A stretch of 64,000 nt of DNA. Source: CAZNOG01 sp964574635. GTDB lineage: Bacteria > Bacteroidota > Bacteroidia > Flavobacteriales_D > Cryomorphaceae. Both the position numbers and the translations under genes were made by a program. Below the pieces are notes generated by a model. The model was given only the letters and a program-made list of their open reading frames with translations, searched no databases and was not told the DNA's origin. Below are positions 1 through 7,753 of this stretch, piece by piece (the first letter of the stretch is position 1; every line of letters starts with the position of its first letter). The DNA is taken from contig CAZNOG010000003.1 in the NCBI GenBank assembly GCA_964574635.1, forward strand, positions 1 through 64,000, written 5' to 3'.

Positions 1-437
1 GTTAATTTAGTAAATAATAAAAAGCTGTTGCTCAAGTTAGTGAAAGATTGAAAGTATTGGCTTTCTAATCCGCCACTATCGCCAAGCCGCGGCCCGTTAG
101 CGGTCACCCTATGAACGACCGTGCAAATATTAAACGGACAGACAAATGAACGGACAAGCCTACGCTTCGGCAAAATCAAAAAAGGTGCAACCAACAGCAT
201 CAAGCCAACGCTTTTGCGCCACATTTGCTTTTGCCGCAACAGCACCAAAAAATACAAAGCCGAAATGACACTAAAAGAAACATTTTCAAAATTGTATCTT
301 TGTGCCAACAGTACCTATTCTGCATACCATAAGAACTGCAAGTAGGTCATTTTTTTATGTCCCATTACAAGAAGCCTCTTTCTATAGAAGTTCTCTTTAA
401 TTTTTATACGTAATCATTCACTAAAATTCATAAAAAA
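1..437. other. AT-rich leader stretch without a convincing gene
   Basis: No reading frame here looks like a real protein; the one frame of 74 codons (121-345) has no recognisable domain and reads through short inverted segments. GC-richer pieces around 80-135 and 205-245 resemble intergenic palindromic sequence embedded in AT-rich DNA. A candidate promoter box lies near its right end and would serve the gene at 438. Confidence 0.4.
295..302 (+). promoter_or_regulatory. Candidate Bacteroidota -7 box TATCTTTG
   Basis: TATCTTTG fits the Bacteroidota TAnnTTTG -7 consensus. No good -33 TTG is visible at the usual 19-21 bp upstream. It would give a leader of about 130 nt for the secreted repeat protein at 438. 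Confidence 0.35.
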
Positions 438-2099
438 ATGAAAAAAATTTTACTAAGTATGCTCGTTGCCATCACTTTTTTTGATGCCCATGCGCAGCTC
501 TCCATAGAGCTTGTAAAAGACATCAATCAAGGTAGTGGAGATGCATTTGATATGTTCTCCTTTTCTTATAGTCAATTGTATAACGGGAAGTTATATTTCA
601 AGGCTAATGACGGTATAAACGGAGATGCCTTATGGACGACCGATGGTACGGAAGCGGACACCTATATGCTCAAAGATATTAACCCCGACACCGGACATGC
701 GTTTATTGAAGGGTTTACGGTTTATGGAGGCAAACTGTACTTTTTGGCCGATGACGGCACTCACGGACGGGAACTGTGGGTAACTGATGGCACCGATGCC
801 GGTACAACATTGTTTAAAGACATCAACCCCGGGTCTGGGCATAGCCATCCCACCTGGTTTAGGGTTTATGACGACAAACTGTACTTTTCGGCCAATGACG
901 GCGCTCACGGGCGGGAACTGTGGGTAACCGATGGTACCGATGCCGGTACTTATATGGTGAAAGACATTCGTTCCGGAGGATCAAGTAGCAGTAGCAGCCC
1001 CTCACGATTCACTCTTTACAATAACAAGTTGTATTTTGTGGCTTATGACGGCATTCACGGAGAGGAATTATGGGTGACTGATGGCACAGAAGCAGGCACT
1101 TATATGGTGAAAGACATCAACCCCTCAAACAGTTCATCCGATGGCCCCACAAATTTTGCCGTTTATGATGGCAAGTTATATTTTCTGGCCAATGACGGCA
1201 CCCATGGATATGAATTATGGGCGACCGATGGCACCGAAACCGGCACCTATATGCTCAAAGATGTCAACCCCGGAGAGGGTGGTCTCCTTTCTGCCAATTT
1301 TACTTCTCCACCGACTCTCACTGTTTACAATGGCAAACTGTATTTCGGGGGTCTGACGGGAACACCTGTTTATTATCTCTGGGAAACCGATGGCACCGAG
1401 CAAGGGACACAGATGGTCTCCGGAACTAATGGGTTGATGTTTCCTTATGACCTTACCGAGTTCAACGGCTTACTTTATTTTGGAGCAAATGACGGCATTC
1501 ACGGGACCCAATTATGGGCAACTGACGGCACCCCATCAGGCTCCTATATGGTTAAGGATATTGAGAATGTTGCCTCGATTTATGGCAGCAATCCCGGGAA
1601 TTTCACGGAATACAATGATAAATTATATTTTTCTGCCAATGAAGGGACTAATGGATACGAATTGTGGGTGACCGATGGTACGGAAGCGGGTACTTTTAAA
1701 ATTGCCCACGACTTCGACGCTCATAGTGCTGACGCGATGATCCCCCACTACAATCTTTTCAGGAAAGTAAACAACAAACTGCTTTTTCCTGCCCAATATG
1801 ATGGTGACTTGGGCTGGGAAGTGTATGTGCTGACAGACGCTACCATGGACATGATTGAATATGACCGTTTATCCTTTGGGGTCTATCCCAATCCCGCTTC
1901 CGACTTGTTTACGCTATCCAATGTCCCGACAGGTTCCTTTCTTTCTCTTATGGATATGACAGGAAGGGAAGTATATCAACATGTGGTTTTAAACGATCAA
2001 GAAGTGATTGAAACCACAGGCCTGACAAGCGGGATGTACATCATTCGAATAAGAAATAACGAGACAGAAGCAACTGTGAAATTAATAATTAAAAAGTAA
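438..2099 (+). CDS. Secreted ELWxTDGT-repeat protein with T9SS C-terminal sorting domain
   Basis: 553 residues. The N-terminus is a signal peptide (MKKILLSMLVAITFF... with an Ala-Gln cleavage site near residue 20). The body is a tandem array of about eight units with the signature ELWVTDGTxAGT, each followed by a KDIN/KLYF-type strand, as in Bacteroidota repeat proteins annotated as ELWxxDGT or hyalin-like; these probably form a beta-propeller or solenoid. The last ~75 residues (GVYPNPASD...GMYIIRI...KLIIKK) are a type A T9SS sorting domain, so the protein should be exported and released or anchored at the cell surface. The start is the first ATG before the signal peptide; there is no Shine-Dalgarno sequence, only an A-rich leader. 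Its AT-rich coding differs from the GC-rich genes after 4.95 kb. The substrate or ligand is unknown. Confidence 0.9.
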   Translation: MKKILLSMLVAITFFDAHAQLSIELVKDINQGSGDAFDMFSFSYSQLYNGKLYFKANDGINGDALWTTDGTEADTYMLKDINPDTGHAFIEGFTVYGGKLYFLADDGTHGRELWVTDGTDAGTTLFKDINPGSGHSHPTWFRVYDDKLYFSANDGAHGRELWVTDGTDAGTYMVKDIRSGGSSSSSSPSRFTLYNNKLYFVAYDGIHGEELWVTDGTEAGTYMVKDINPSNSSSDGPTNFAVYDGKLYFLANDGTHGYELWATDGTETGTYMLKDVNPGEGGLLSANFTSPPTLTVYNGKLYFGGLTGTPVYYLWETDGTEQGTQMVSGTNGLMFPYDLTEFNGLLYFGANDGIHGTQLWATDGTPSGSYMVKDIENVASIYGSNPGNFTEYNDKLYFSANEGTNGYELWVTDGTEAGTFKIAHDFDAHSADAMIPHYNLFRKVNNKLLFPAQYDGDLGWEVYVLTDATMDMIEYDRLSFGVYPNPASDLFTLSNVPTGSFLSLMDMTGREVYQHVVLNDQEVIETTGLTSGMYIIRIRNNETEATVKLIIKK

Positions 2100-2605
2100 C
2101 GGATATTCGTTTTGTTGATTTTTTTTGGTGGTCGTGTCGATTTGACAAATGGCTTGACTAAGTGCCAAAGCAACACCGCAATGCAGATAAAATCCTTGTG
2201 GAGAAAGTCATTCGTGCATTGCTTTTGTTGGAAATATCGCTATCGCACACCTCATGGGCTATTACCGCAAAAACAGACCACAACGAACATTTGATCTCTT
2301 TAGCTCTGCATGATCCCCCCCTGCTTTTCACAATGAGAAAAACAGAGAGTGAATATCAGACACTTATAACTCAAAGAGGATGAAGGCTGACTTTCCCCGG
2401 ACAACAATGATAAAAATATCACGAATAACGAATACTGAACAAGGTGACTTCAAACCAAAGTACAGGCTATTATTATGCTGTTTGTTTTTTCAAAGCACCT
2501 GTAAAAAGTATGAAGATAGACGGCATTGTTCACAAAGATGTGGTAAAGAACACAGCTATTTTTATGAAGCCGTACTAAAAGTGGAATATTGTAAATGAAA
2601 GCAAC
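2100..2605. other. AT-rich stretch without a supported gene
   Basis: Only short, mutually overlapping frames are present (about 60-73 codons at 2112, 2162 and 2380), none with a convincing domain. The frame shifting and the integrase remnant directly downstream suggest decayed coding DNA rather than a regulatory spacer. Confidence 0.4.
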
Positions 2606-2827
2606 GTGCTTTCCGGGTATGTGCTCTATTTATCAACGAGTATTATGGAAAATCCCATTCTCAACAATTTGGGAATTACCCAAGCCCGGCTCGACCACAC
2701 AGAAACAACACCAACGGAGATATACACGCACATTTTATCGATTAATAATAAAACGCTGAAAAGCCCTTTGGATATCTTATTTGAAAAAGATACATTTGAA
2801 AAACCTGAACCAGACGTATTTACATAA
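2606..2827 (+). pseudogene. C-terminal remnant of a tyrosine recombinase/integrase
   Basis: A 73-codon frame whose second half reads LDHTETTPTEIYTHIL followed by KSPLDILF. This matches the end of Bacteroidota XerC/D-type phage integrases, where LGHxSxxTTEIYTHI carries the catalytic tyrosine and KSPLD follows. The tyrosine nucleophile would be residue 40 (codon 2723-2725). The upstream Arg-His-Arg catalytic region of a ~300-residue integrase is missing, and the usual LGH is LDH, so the protein cannot be active. A perfect inverted repeat follows 5 bp after the stop. The match is from motif memory; a profile search would settle it. Confidence 0.6.
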
Positions 2828-2831
2828 AGGA

Positions 2832-2868
2832 TATAAACCACATTAGGCGCTGTGGAGTGTGGTTTATA
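2832..2868. repeat. Perfect 11-bp inverted repeat, 15-bp loop
   Basis: TATAAACCACA at 2832-2842 pairs perfectly with TGTGGTTTATA at 2858-2868. It lies just after the integrase remnant. There is no T-run on either side, so it is not a standard intrinsic terminator; a recombination site or transcript-end hairpin is possible. Confidence 0.7.
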
Positions 2869-2916
2869 GGGATGTTGTAGGCAATTGTAACAAAACCATT
2901 AAAACAGAAAAATAAT

Positions 2917-3276
2917 ATGAATATATTAGTAGTTGGAGTAAGCGGAGCGACAGGAAAACTTTTGGTGAACCATCTCTTGGCATCTGGACAGAAGGTTAAA
3001 ATAATAGTGCGTTCCACTCTCAATTTGCCTGCCAGTTGGAAGAACAATAGTCAATTGACGGTAATAAATACTAATATTACAGAACTCTCTGTTGAAAAAA
3101 TGTCTGAAATAATTGCAGATTGTCAATCGGTTGCTTCTTGCCTTGGTCACAATTTAACCTGGAAAGGTGTTTTTGGGAAACCGAGAAGGCAATACCAAAG
3201 GTGTTTATGTTCTGTATTTGTTAAACAATCAAGACAAAAGCGTTACAACTCACAAAATAATACTTCAATAACATGA
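2917..3276 (+). pseudogene. Truncated NAD(P)-binding (atypical SDR/NmrA-like) protein
   Basis: The first ~90 residues are a Rossmann start: MNILVVGVSGATGKLLV holds the GxxGxxG dinucleotide motif, and CQSVASCLGHNLTWKGVFGK is typical of Bacteroidota NAD(P)H-binding proteins of about 230-250 residues. After GKPRR the sequence becomes low-quality (QYQRCLCSVF...) and stops at 119 residues. The 3' half of the gene is therefore missing, by frameshift or deletion. The frame overlaps the start of the next gene by 4 bp, which is probably accidental. A functional product is unlikely because the substrate-binding half is absent. Confidence 0.65.
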
Positions 3277-3923
3277 GAAAAATAATATTCTGCCTCTTAT
3301 TGTTCTTTGGGGCATTAAAAACATACAGTCAAAGCAAAGACTACTTTTCAACAGAATTGGATGCAAATTATTATTATTACTTTGTTGGAGACAATAATTC
3401 TAATAATTTGAATTATGGATTTTCGTTGCTGGTGTCTAAATATATTCAAAAATTAAAAATTAGTACAGGAATTAGCTATTCAATTAAATCTTATAATTCT
3501 CAAGGCGACCCATTTTATTCAATTCAAGAGCGCGAATATAATTTAGAATATTTAAACTTTCCAATTATTGCAAATATTGAATTATTTTCTCATAGGAAAT
3601 TCCGTTCAAGTATTCTTACAGGTTTTACGTTTAATCATATTGTAGATTACAATATTAAAACATATTATCAGAATGGGGAGACTTTAACTGAAAATAATTT
3701 GTTAGATAATAAGAAATTAGGCGTAACTTTTATGCTTGGTACTACATTCTCAAAGTCGATTGGAAATAAATGTCTATTTAATTTGTCTCCTTTCATGAAT
3801 TATAATTTGGTTTCTGACCATGATAATCAAAGACCTGATTATAGGAATATACCTGACGATAAAATATCTATTGGGTTTAGAATAGGAATAGAATATTTAT
3901 TTAAAACAACAAAGAATGAATGA
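3273..3923 (+). CDS. Small outer-membrane beta-barrel protein (porin/PorT-like)
   Basis: 216 residues with a signal peptide (MRKIIFCLLLFFGALKTYSQ) and alternating hydrophobic/aromatic strands through to the end (for example FSLLVSKYIQKLKISTGISY and ISIGFRIGIEYLF), the pattern of Bacteroidota outer-membrane beta-barrel domain proteins of about 200 residues. The final strand ends in aromatic or hydrophobic residues followed by a short KTTKNE tail. Its AT-rich codon use matches the rest of the 1-4.83 kb segment. No specific ligand can be inferred. Confidence 0.7.
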   Translation: MRKIIFCLLLFFGALKTYSQSKDYFSTELDANYYYYFVGDNNSNNLNYGFSLLVSKYIQKLKISTGISYSIKSYNSQGDPFYSIQEREYNLEYLNFPIIANIELFSHRKFRSSILTGFTFNHIVDYNIKTYYQNGETLTENNLLDNKKLGVTFMLGTTFSKSIGNKCLFNLSPFMNYNLVSDHDNQRPDYRNIPDDKISIGFRIGIEYLFKTTKNE

Positions 3924-3926
3924 TTT

Positions 3927-4057
3927 ACGGTTGCCAACATCGTGTATAAAACACTGGCGTTTAAGTGGTTAGTCGAGCGTTTTGCCCCGCATTGGCGTTT
4001 GTGTCGGCGGATACATACGAAGCCCGCAATCCCCAACATTTCATACACGCAAACCGT
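3927..4057. repeat. Imperfect palindromic element fused to nrdA fragment
   Basis: The left arm at 3941-3950 (CGTGTATAAA) pairs with the right arm at 4039-4049 (TTTCATACACG), and flanking ACGGTT (3927-3932) pairs with AACCGT (4052-4057). About 90 bp of GC-richer sequence lies between them. The right end coincides with the first codon at which the ribonucleotide reductase similarity begins, so the element marks a recombination junction. Confidence 0.5.
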
Positions 4058-4827
4058 TGCAAGAATTTATCAATAAAACCGAAGGCAACTACTATCTGAA
4101 ATCCGCCAACACTTTTGCGAAAAGACATAGAGCAATTGGTTTGGGAGTAATGGGCTGGCATTCGTATTTGCAAAGGAATATGATTCCGTTTGAGGGATTG
4201 GAAGCCAAACAATTAACCAACAAAATTTTTAAGCACATTCGTTCCGAAGCCGATATTGCAAGTAAAAGGTTGGCGGATATATTCGGAGAGCCCGAATTAC
4301 TGCAAGGTTACGGCATTAGAAACACAACAGTAATGGCAATTGCACCAACAACTTCCTCTTCTGCTATTTTAGGACAAACCTCACCCGGAATTGAACCGTT
4401 TAGCAGCAATTATTTCAAAGCAGGTTTATCCAAAGGAAATTTTATCCGAAAAAATAAATACCTGAAAGCACTGTTAGGCGAAAAAGGGATAGATAATGAA
4501 GAAACTTGGCGAAGCATTATGCTCAATCAGGGAAGTGTACAGCATTTAGATGAATTGACGGAACAGGAGAAAATGGTATTCAAAACTTTTAAGGAAATCA
4601 GCCAGTTGGAAATTATTCAACAAGCGGCCGTTCGTCAAAAATATATTGATCAATCGCAGAGTTTAAACATCAATATTCCTGCAAACTTACCAGTAAAAGA
4701 TGTAAACAAATTATTGATCGAAGCTTGGAAATTAGGCGTAAAAACACTCTACTATCAGCGAAGTCAAAGTGTTTCTAAAGAAACGGTGGTGCAGAATTTG
4801 GTGCAGTGCGTAAGCTGTGAAGGATAG
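3982..4827 (+). pseudogene. nrdA: Ribonucleoside-diphosphate reductase alpha subunit, C-terminal fragment
   Basis: From about 4057 the frame matches the C-terminal third of class I ribonucleotide reductase large subunits as found in Bacteroidota: NYYLKSANTFAKRHRAIGLG, the loop AIAPTTSSSAILGQTSPGIE, the strand TLYYQRS, and the terminal redox pair CVSC that re-reduces the active site. Only ~257 residues of a protein normally at least 550 long are present; the allosteric and most of the catalytic barrel are missing. The first ~25 codons (3982-4056) are unrelated and run through the palindromic element. The remaining 3' part is intact, so the break is recent or the fragment was captured. It should be inactive alone. 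Confidence 0.8.
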
Positions 4828-4952
4828 ATCTATAAACGCACATCACGAATAAACACCTATTAACAACCCATTACCGAAGGGGCGAGCACGGATTTTCCAC
4901 GGCGGCGGTGGTCCGGAACCCAAGCAGGGCGAGGGCGCCAAGGCGGTAGAGC

Positions 4953-5546
4953 TCATTCCGGAAACCGGTCCGGCACTTCGTAGAGTATGGGTTTGAAGCT
5001 CCCGCCGTTGCTGTCTTCGGCCGAGCAGGCCGTTAAGCCCACGATGAGGTTGGTCATGGCGCGGATCACCAAATAGTCGCCCGCTTTGCTGGTGGGAGGT
5101 AAAACGGTGAGTTTGCCTTCGGGGGTCCACTGCACGTTCATGAACACGTTGAAGGCTGTGGGAATGTCGTCGCGGGCGATGCCGAATTTCTCGAGGTGGA
5201 TGGCCAAGTTTTCCAGGCAGCTCGGGTGGTAGCCGGACCGGCCGTACATGATCCGGAAGGTTTCGGGGCTGCAGGGCGCGAGGAGGAAATCGTTGCGGCC
5301 GTTGGTATCCTCGACGATTTCGGCCATTTTTTCACTGCGGTTGGACCAGAGAAAATTCCCTTTGGTGATGAGGAGGCTCTCTTCGAAGTCCAAAGTTTTT
5401 CCCGAAGAGAGTTTTTCTTTGGTGTCTTCGGCGTTGAACAACACCATGTCGCTCACCTGCTCCCCTTCCTTGTCGATGATTTTCAGGCACTGCCCTTTTG
5501 CGAGGGAAAAGGCCGCGCCGCTCTGTTTGCTTATTTCATAGACCAT
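4953..5546 (-). CDS. DUF1989 family protein (urea carboxylase-associated / carboxyguanidine deiminase-like)
   Basis: 197 residues spanning one complete DUF1989 domain: GQCLKIIDKEGEQVSDMVLF near the N-terminus, GRNDFLLAPCSPETFRIMYG and GYHPSCLENLAIHLEKFGI in the middle, then FNVFMNV, SKAGDYLVIRAMTNLIVGLT and ACSAEDSNGG at the end. The family contains the two subunits of carboxyguanidine deiminase that act beside guanidine/urea carboxylase; no carboxylase gene is in the window. It is the last gene of a three-gene minus-strand operon after the YqcI/YcgG and PaiB-like genes; its start overlaps the PaiB-like stop by 11 bp. A deiminase-type or metal-dependent activity on a guanidino compound is plausible but not shown. 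Confidence 0.85.
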   Translation of the reverse strand: MVYEISKQSGAAFSLAKGQCLKIIDKEGEQVSDMVLFNAEDTKEKLSSGKTLDFEESLLITKGNFLWSNRSEKMAEIVEDTNGRNDFLLAPCSPETFRIMYGRSGYHPSCLENLAIHLEKFGIARDDIPTAFNVFMNVQWTPEGKLTVLPPTSKAGDYLVIRAMTNLIVGLTACSAEDSNGGSFKPILYEVPDRFPE

Positions 5547-6150
5547 GCTCTCTCTTGATGTCGCGGACGAGGGGCCGTTGGTGCGGGCAGGCGGGGTCGT
5601 CCAGGTTTTTCACCACGTTGGCCACGTCTTCGCGGGCGAATCCTTGGTGCCATTTTCCGATGCCCTCCACCGACAGGGGGTGGCAGGTGAATCCGGTGAT
5701 GCCCTTCAGGTTTTCCTCCACGATGTGATCCGGAATGTCGTCGTATTCCAAGGGGTTGGCTACGTATTTTTCAAAATGGTGAACCAGCCTTTTCAGCGAT
5801 TTCACCAAGGCCTTTTCGTCTTGCAGCCGAATCGTGCAGTGCACGTGCACGGCGGAGTAGTCCCAAGTGCTGATTTCTTTTTCGCGGTACCAAGAAGAGG
5901 ACACGTAGTCGTGGTCGCCGCGGAAGACGAGAAGGGCCTCCATACCGTCGCGCAGGAATTCCCGCTGTGGATTGTGGTTTGCGATGTGACCGAACAGGCG
6001 GAGGTCCGAAGCCTCGGGGTCGATCAGAACGGGGATGTGGGTGGCGAGCAATCTGTCACCGGCGGTGATGAATTCGGCGAATGGATTTTCGCGGATCAGC
6101 GCCTCGGCGAAAGAGGGGTCGTTCTTTTTGTATCGCGGGGGTTGGTACAT
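5536..6150 (-). CDS. FMN-binding negative transcriptional regulator family (PaiB-like)
   Basis: 204 residues from the ATG giving MYQPPRYKKND; an upstream ATG at 6177 would add nine residues lying inside the preceding gene's end and is rejected. The sequence follows the PaiB flavin-reductase split-barrel family: a start MYxPxxY, GHIANHNPQ, YVSSSWY and the TWDYSAVHVH strand, then the C-terminal GITGF segment. PaiB of Bacillus affects sporulation and protease genes together with PaiA, but many members are probably FMN or heme-binding oxidoreductases. Its position between a heme N-hydroxylase family gene (5-nt gap) and a DUF1989 gene (11-nt overlap) suggests a redox role in that operon rather than classical repression. 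Confidence 0.85.
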   Translation of the reverse strand: MYQPPRYKKNDPSFAEALIRENPFAEFITAGDRLLATHIPVLIDPEASDLRLFGHIANHNPQREFLRDGMEALLVFRGDHDYVSSSWYREKEISTWDYSAVHVHCTIRLQDEKALVKSLKRLVHHFEKYVANPLEYDDIPDHIVEENLKGITGFTCHPLSVEGIGKWHQGFAREDVANVVKNLDDPACPHQRPLVRDIKREHGL

Positions 6151-6155
6151 GTGGC

Positions 6156-6809
6156 TCAATGGTGGTGGAAGGGGCACTTCCAGTCGGCTTCCGTTTTTCG
6201 GCCGCTGTATTGGCGGGCCTCGGAATATACGCCGAAATCTTCCAATTCCGGATTGACGCTGCCCTGCAATTTTTTGTCCCTTCTACGTATTCGGCTCTGC
6301 ACCATGCGGTAGCGCTTCATTTCCCGGAGTTTTTCGAATTGGCAGTGGAGGTTGAATGCCAGGGCCGGAAAGGGGGTTTGGCGGGCCAAGCGCGACGATC
6401 CGCTGTGCAGGCCAACCACGTAAAACGCGCGTCCTTTCAGGCTGAAACTGAAGTTTTCGTCGCGGGGATCAGGGGCCACCACCTCGTCCCATGGGCGGTC
6501 GTCGGCGTCGTGCAAATACTGCAGTTGGCGCCACAGTTTGGTTTCGAATTCCCTTTCGTCCATGGGTTCGGTAGAATCGGGAAATGCCGCGATGAACGTG
6601 TAAAAGTGGTTCCGCGTATCGTCGTACGAGTCGACGTAGCGCTGCAAGTCGGCGAGCATAGCCTCCACCGGGCCCCGCGTGCCGAAGCCTCCGTATTCGT
6701 GAAAATCGACGTGGTACATGCGAAACACGGTCTGCGCCATGATGCACGGATGGTCTTTGTCGACGATCCACTCCTTGAACCACTGGTATGTTTTCGTATG
6801 GTTTTCCAT
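6156..6809 (-). CDS. YqcI/YcgG family protein (GntA-like heme-dependent N-hydroxylase family)
   Basis: 217 residues. Characteristic stretches are HPCIMAQTVFRMYHVDFHEY near the N-terminus, NHFYTFIAAF, FSLKGRAFYVVGLHSGSSRL, and PFPALAFNLHCQFEKLREM, followed by a CPFHHH terminus. The family includes GntA, which hydroxylates a guanidino nitrogen in guanitoxin synthesis using heme; other members oxidise amine or guanidine nitrogens. Here it is the first gene of an operon with a PaiB-like flavoprotein and a DUF1989 protein. The combination N-oxygenase, flavin protein and deiminase-like protein hints at processing of arginine, guanidine or a related compound. The substrate cannot be read from sequence. 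Confidence 0.8.
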   Translation of the reverse strand: MENHTKTYQWFKEWIVDKDHPCIMAQTVFRMYHVDFHEYGGFGTRGPVEAMLADLQRYVDSYDDTRNHFYTFIAAFPDSTEPMDEREFETKLWRQLQYLHDADDRPWDEVVAPDPRDENFSFSLKGRAFYVVGLHSGSSRLARQTPFPALAFNLHCQFEKLREMKRYRMVQSRIRRRDKKLQGSVNPELEDFGVYSEARQYSGRKTEADWKCPFHHH

Positions 6810-6918
6810 TTTATTTCGGTTTGATTCCTCTCTCGCGGCCGCTTATGCGACGGCCTGTAAATCCCCGAGAAAAAATTTTATTTCCCGACTGATTTATGGA
6901 AAATTTTATTGTAATTTT

Positions 6919-6944
6919 GCCGCGCCACCGGACGGCGGCGCGGC
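6919..6944 (-). terminator. Intrinsic terminator-like hairpin after the DUF892 gene
   Basis: GCCGCGCC (6919-6926) pairs perfectly with GGCGCGGC (6937-6944), extended by TT/AA on the outside. Read on the minus strand, the stem is followed by AAAATTAC and then an A/T-rich run. It lies 33 bp past the stop of the ferritin-like gene and separates it from the downstream minus-strand operon. Confidence 0.6.
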
Positions 6945-6976
6945 AAATTCCTCGTTATTTCGGGTTTTCAGGGCAA

Positions 6977-7513
6977 TTATTTCGCTTTTTCGTTGAGGCT
7001 GTCCGTGGCGAGTTCCGACAATTTCACGTCGGCCGCTTTTTCCTCTTCCAGGATTTCTTCGAAAAGATCTGCGGCCTCGTCGAGACCCAGCTCATCCGCC
7101 CAGGCCACCAAGGTGCCGTACGAAGCGATTTCGTAGTGCTCGGCTTTTTGGCCCGCCGCGATAATGCCGGCGTCGCGCACGCTTCCCGGCTCGGTTTCCT
7201 TCATGATGTCCTCACCCTCTTCGATGATTCCCTTCATGGCGGCACACTCCTCTCCTTCCGCTTTCTCACCGATCATTTCAAAGACCTCTTTCAGCCGCTC
7301 GATCTGCTCTTCCGTTTCCGAAAGGTGATCCTCCAGCGCCTTTTGCAACTTCGACGAGCTCGCGTTGTCGGCGAGTTTCGGAAGCGCTTTCGTCAAGGCA
7401 TTTTCCGCCCAGTACATGTCCTTCAATCCGTGAAGGAAAAGTTCTTTCAAGTCTTTCGCTGCATCGGATTTTGCTTTCACACCGTTTGCGGTGCCGTTGT
7501 TCTTTGTGCTCAT
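6977..7513 (-). CDS. DUF892 ferritin-like protein (YciE/YciF family)
   Basis: 178 residues from the ATG giving MSTKNNGTANG. The frame stays open 56 codons upstream, but that part reads a tandem nonamer (NQTNQTNQ) and is rejected. The body is a four-helix ferritin-like bundle: DLKELFLHGLKDMYWAENAL starts helix 1, followed by LEDHLSETEEQIERL, EECAAMKGIIEEGEDIM, and QKAEHYEIASYGTLVAWADE with Glu/His residues able to hold a di-iron centre. YciE/YciF proteins are induced by osmotic and other stress. It sits downstream of ligD and Ku on the same strand, consistent with a desiccation or oxidative-stress cassette, but a ~240-bp gap suggests its own promoter. Confidence 0.9.
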   Translation of the reverse strand: MSTKNNGTANGVKAKSDAAKDLKELFLHGLKDMYWAENALTKALPKLADNASSSKLQKALEDHLSETEEQIERLKEVFEMIGEKAEGEECAAMKGIIEEGEDIMKETEPGSVRDAGIIAAGQKAEHYEIASYGTLVAWADELGLDEAADLFEEILEEEKAADVKLSELATDSLNEKAK

Positions 7514-7527
7514 GGTATTGCGTTCTA

Positions 7528-7553
7528 TTTGGTTTGTTTGGTTTGTTTGGTTT
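7528..7553. repeat. Short tandem repeat of GGTTTGTTT
   Basis: About 2.7 copies of a 9-bp unit (TTTGGTTTG) lie in the leader of the DUF892 gene, 15 bp upstream of its ATG. Copy-number change would alter leader length but not the reading frame. Confidence 0.7.
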
Positions 7554-7714
7554 CCACCTGTATCCCAATTTTCAACCCAAACCTTTCGCACCGGCAACAC
7601 ACTGATTGAAAGAGAATTGAGATTAGGAGTGTGCTTGGCACGGCGAAGATTTTTCCACCTCCTGTGGAATATTTCGGACACCCGGCGAAGGGGTGAAGAC
7701 GTAGGGGTGTTTTT

Positions 7715-7732
7715 GGGTTTTTGTGGGTGTGG
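7715..7732 (+). repeat. Dispersed 18-bp motif GGGTTTTTGTGGGTGTGG, copy 1
   Basis: Exact copy of the motif also found at 13236-13253, with near copies at 26600, 45767 (reverse) and 56221. It lies between the ligD stop and the DUF892 promoter region. Confidence 0.6.
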
Positions 7733-7753
7733 CTCGCGTGGGAAAATCGTCGA

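Noticed and set aside
121..345. 74-codon frame at the left edge
   Set aside because: No signal, domain or ribosome-binding site; composition mirrors intergenic palindromic sequence.
2162..2383. Frame starting MPKQHRNADKILVEKVIRAL, vaguely like the start of a nucleotidyltransferase AbiEii-type protein
   Set aside because: The resemblance stops after ~20 residues and the GGT nucleotide-binding motif is missing, so no toxin call can be supported.
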